A stretch of DNA of 13,061 nt from Synergistaceae bacterium (GTDB taxonomy: Bacteria; Synergistota; Synergistia; Synergistales; Aminobacteriaceae). Positions 12,764-13,061 of this stretch are shown here, in pieces. The stretch is from positions 1-13,061 of the forward strand of contig JAFVEW010000308.1 of NCBI GenBank assembly GCA_017475805.1, written 5' to 3'. The position numbers were made by a program, and so were the translations under genes. Each line of letters starts with the position of its first letter. Within the stretch, counting starts at the first letter, position 1. Under the pieces are notes generated by a model. It was not told where the DNA came from. It saw nothing but the letters and a program-made list of their open reading frames with translations, and did no database searches.

Positions 12764-13061
12764 ACCCTGAGGAAAGAAAACTTGAGCAGGTGTTTTCCAA
12801 CCAAGACATTTTCTAGGTCTGTTATTAACTAAATCCACAACGGTTTGTAATTCTTCGTCCGTACACGATAGAAAATCGCAGCCTTTCGGGAAAAAGAAAT
12901 GAAGCAAACCGTTCATATTTTCGTTGCTGCCACGCTGCCATGGCGCATGTGGTTTTGCAAAATATACCGATGCTTTCAATTCTTTTTCAAGTTCCCGAAA
13001 AAGAGAAAATTCAGAACCGTTATCAAGCGAGAGGCTTGACACTTTCTTGCCTTTTAATGCT
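12749..13061 (-). CDS. IS30-family transposase, C-terminal part (5' end outside window)
   Basis: The frame is open to the right edge, giving 103 C-terminal residues. It shows the IS30 DDE catalytic core: LDNGSEF with the second Asp, then HAPWQRGSNENMNGLLHFFF with the catalytic Glu 34 positions later (DD33E spacing), and FFFPKG. The tail NNRPRKCLGWKTPAQVF is diagnostic of the family. The first Asp and the helix-turn-helix lie beyond the window. No frameshift or stop is seen in the visible part, so the gene may be intact. It faces the amino-acid importer operon. Confidence 0.93.
   Translation of the reverse strand, partial: ALKGKKVSSLSLDNGSEFSLFRELEKELKASVYFAKPHAPWQRGSNENMNGLLHFFFPKGCDFLSCTDEELQTVVDLVNNRPRKCLGWKTPAQVFFPQGVALT

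Noticed and set aside
1..13061. CRISPR arrays, tRNA or rRNA genes, prophage genes
   Set aside because: No regularly spaced repeats, no cloverleaf-like sequence in any intergenic region, and no phage-type genes were seen.

Overview
The window is AT-rich (roughly 40% GC by eye) with compact, mostly short operons, strong AGGAGG-type ribosome binding sites and intrinsic terminators. A type IV pilus platform gene, a long-form hibernation factor, and a secreted C1 protease with lectin-like and putative-Ig repeats suggest an anaerobic gut- or rumen-type bacterium. My best guess is Synergistota (Synergistaceae), with Bacillota (Clostridia or Negativicutes) as the alternative. This rests on family resemblance, not on a marker gene.

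Layout. 1-1093 (minus): 5' part of a PilC/GspF inner-membrane platform gene with its own promoter, running off the left edge. 1094-1473: AT-rich intergenic DNA with inverted and tandem repeats. 1474-2718 (plus): the most interesting unit. A 30-codon GTG-started ORF has 10 aromatic codons in a 15-codon run. It is followed by a 16-bp intrinsic terminator that ends 22 bp before the ATG of aroB (3-dehydroquinate synthase), leaving no room for another promoter. This has the form of a ribosome-mediated transcription attenuator controlling a common aromatic pathway gene. The AroB itself lacks several canonical active-site residues, including one zinc-ligand histidine. 2739-3368: hpf/raiA with an extended -10 promoter and a terminator. 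3367-3567 (minus): a small two-helix membrane protein. 3676-7497 (plus): a 1273-aa secreted papain-like protease with a lectin-like domain, about seven Ig-like repeats and an acidic linker, closed by a bidirectional terminator. 7558-8155 (minus): a zinc-ribbon protein and a DUF4491 membrane protein. 8330-9190 (plus): a LysR regulator divergent from that pair, with a direct repeat in the shared control region. 9274-10314: galM with a near-consensus promoter. 10411-12700: a polar amino-acid ABC importer (binding protein, permease, ATPase), with a hairpin after the binding-protein gene and a 4-bp ATGA overlap between permease and ATPase. 12745-13061 (minus): the 3' end of an IS30-family element, cut by the right edge.

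How the genes fit together: the window is mainly housekeeping and nutrient handling (aromatic synthesis, ribosome hibernation, sugar epimerisation, amino-acid import) with one large surface or secreted protease. The protease and the amino-acid importer fit a peptide/amino-acid-using lifestyle. That link is inferred; they are separate transcription units.
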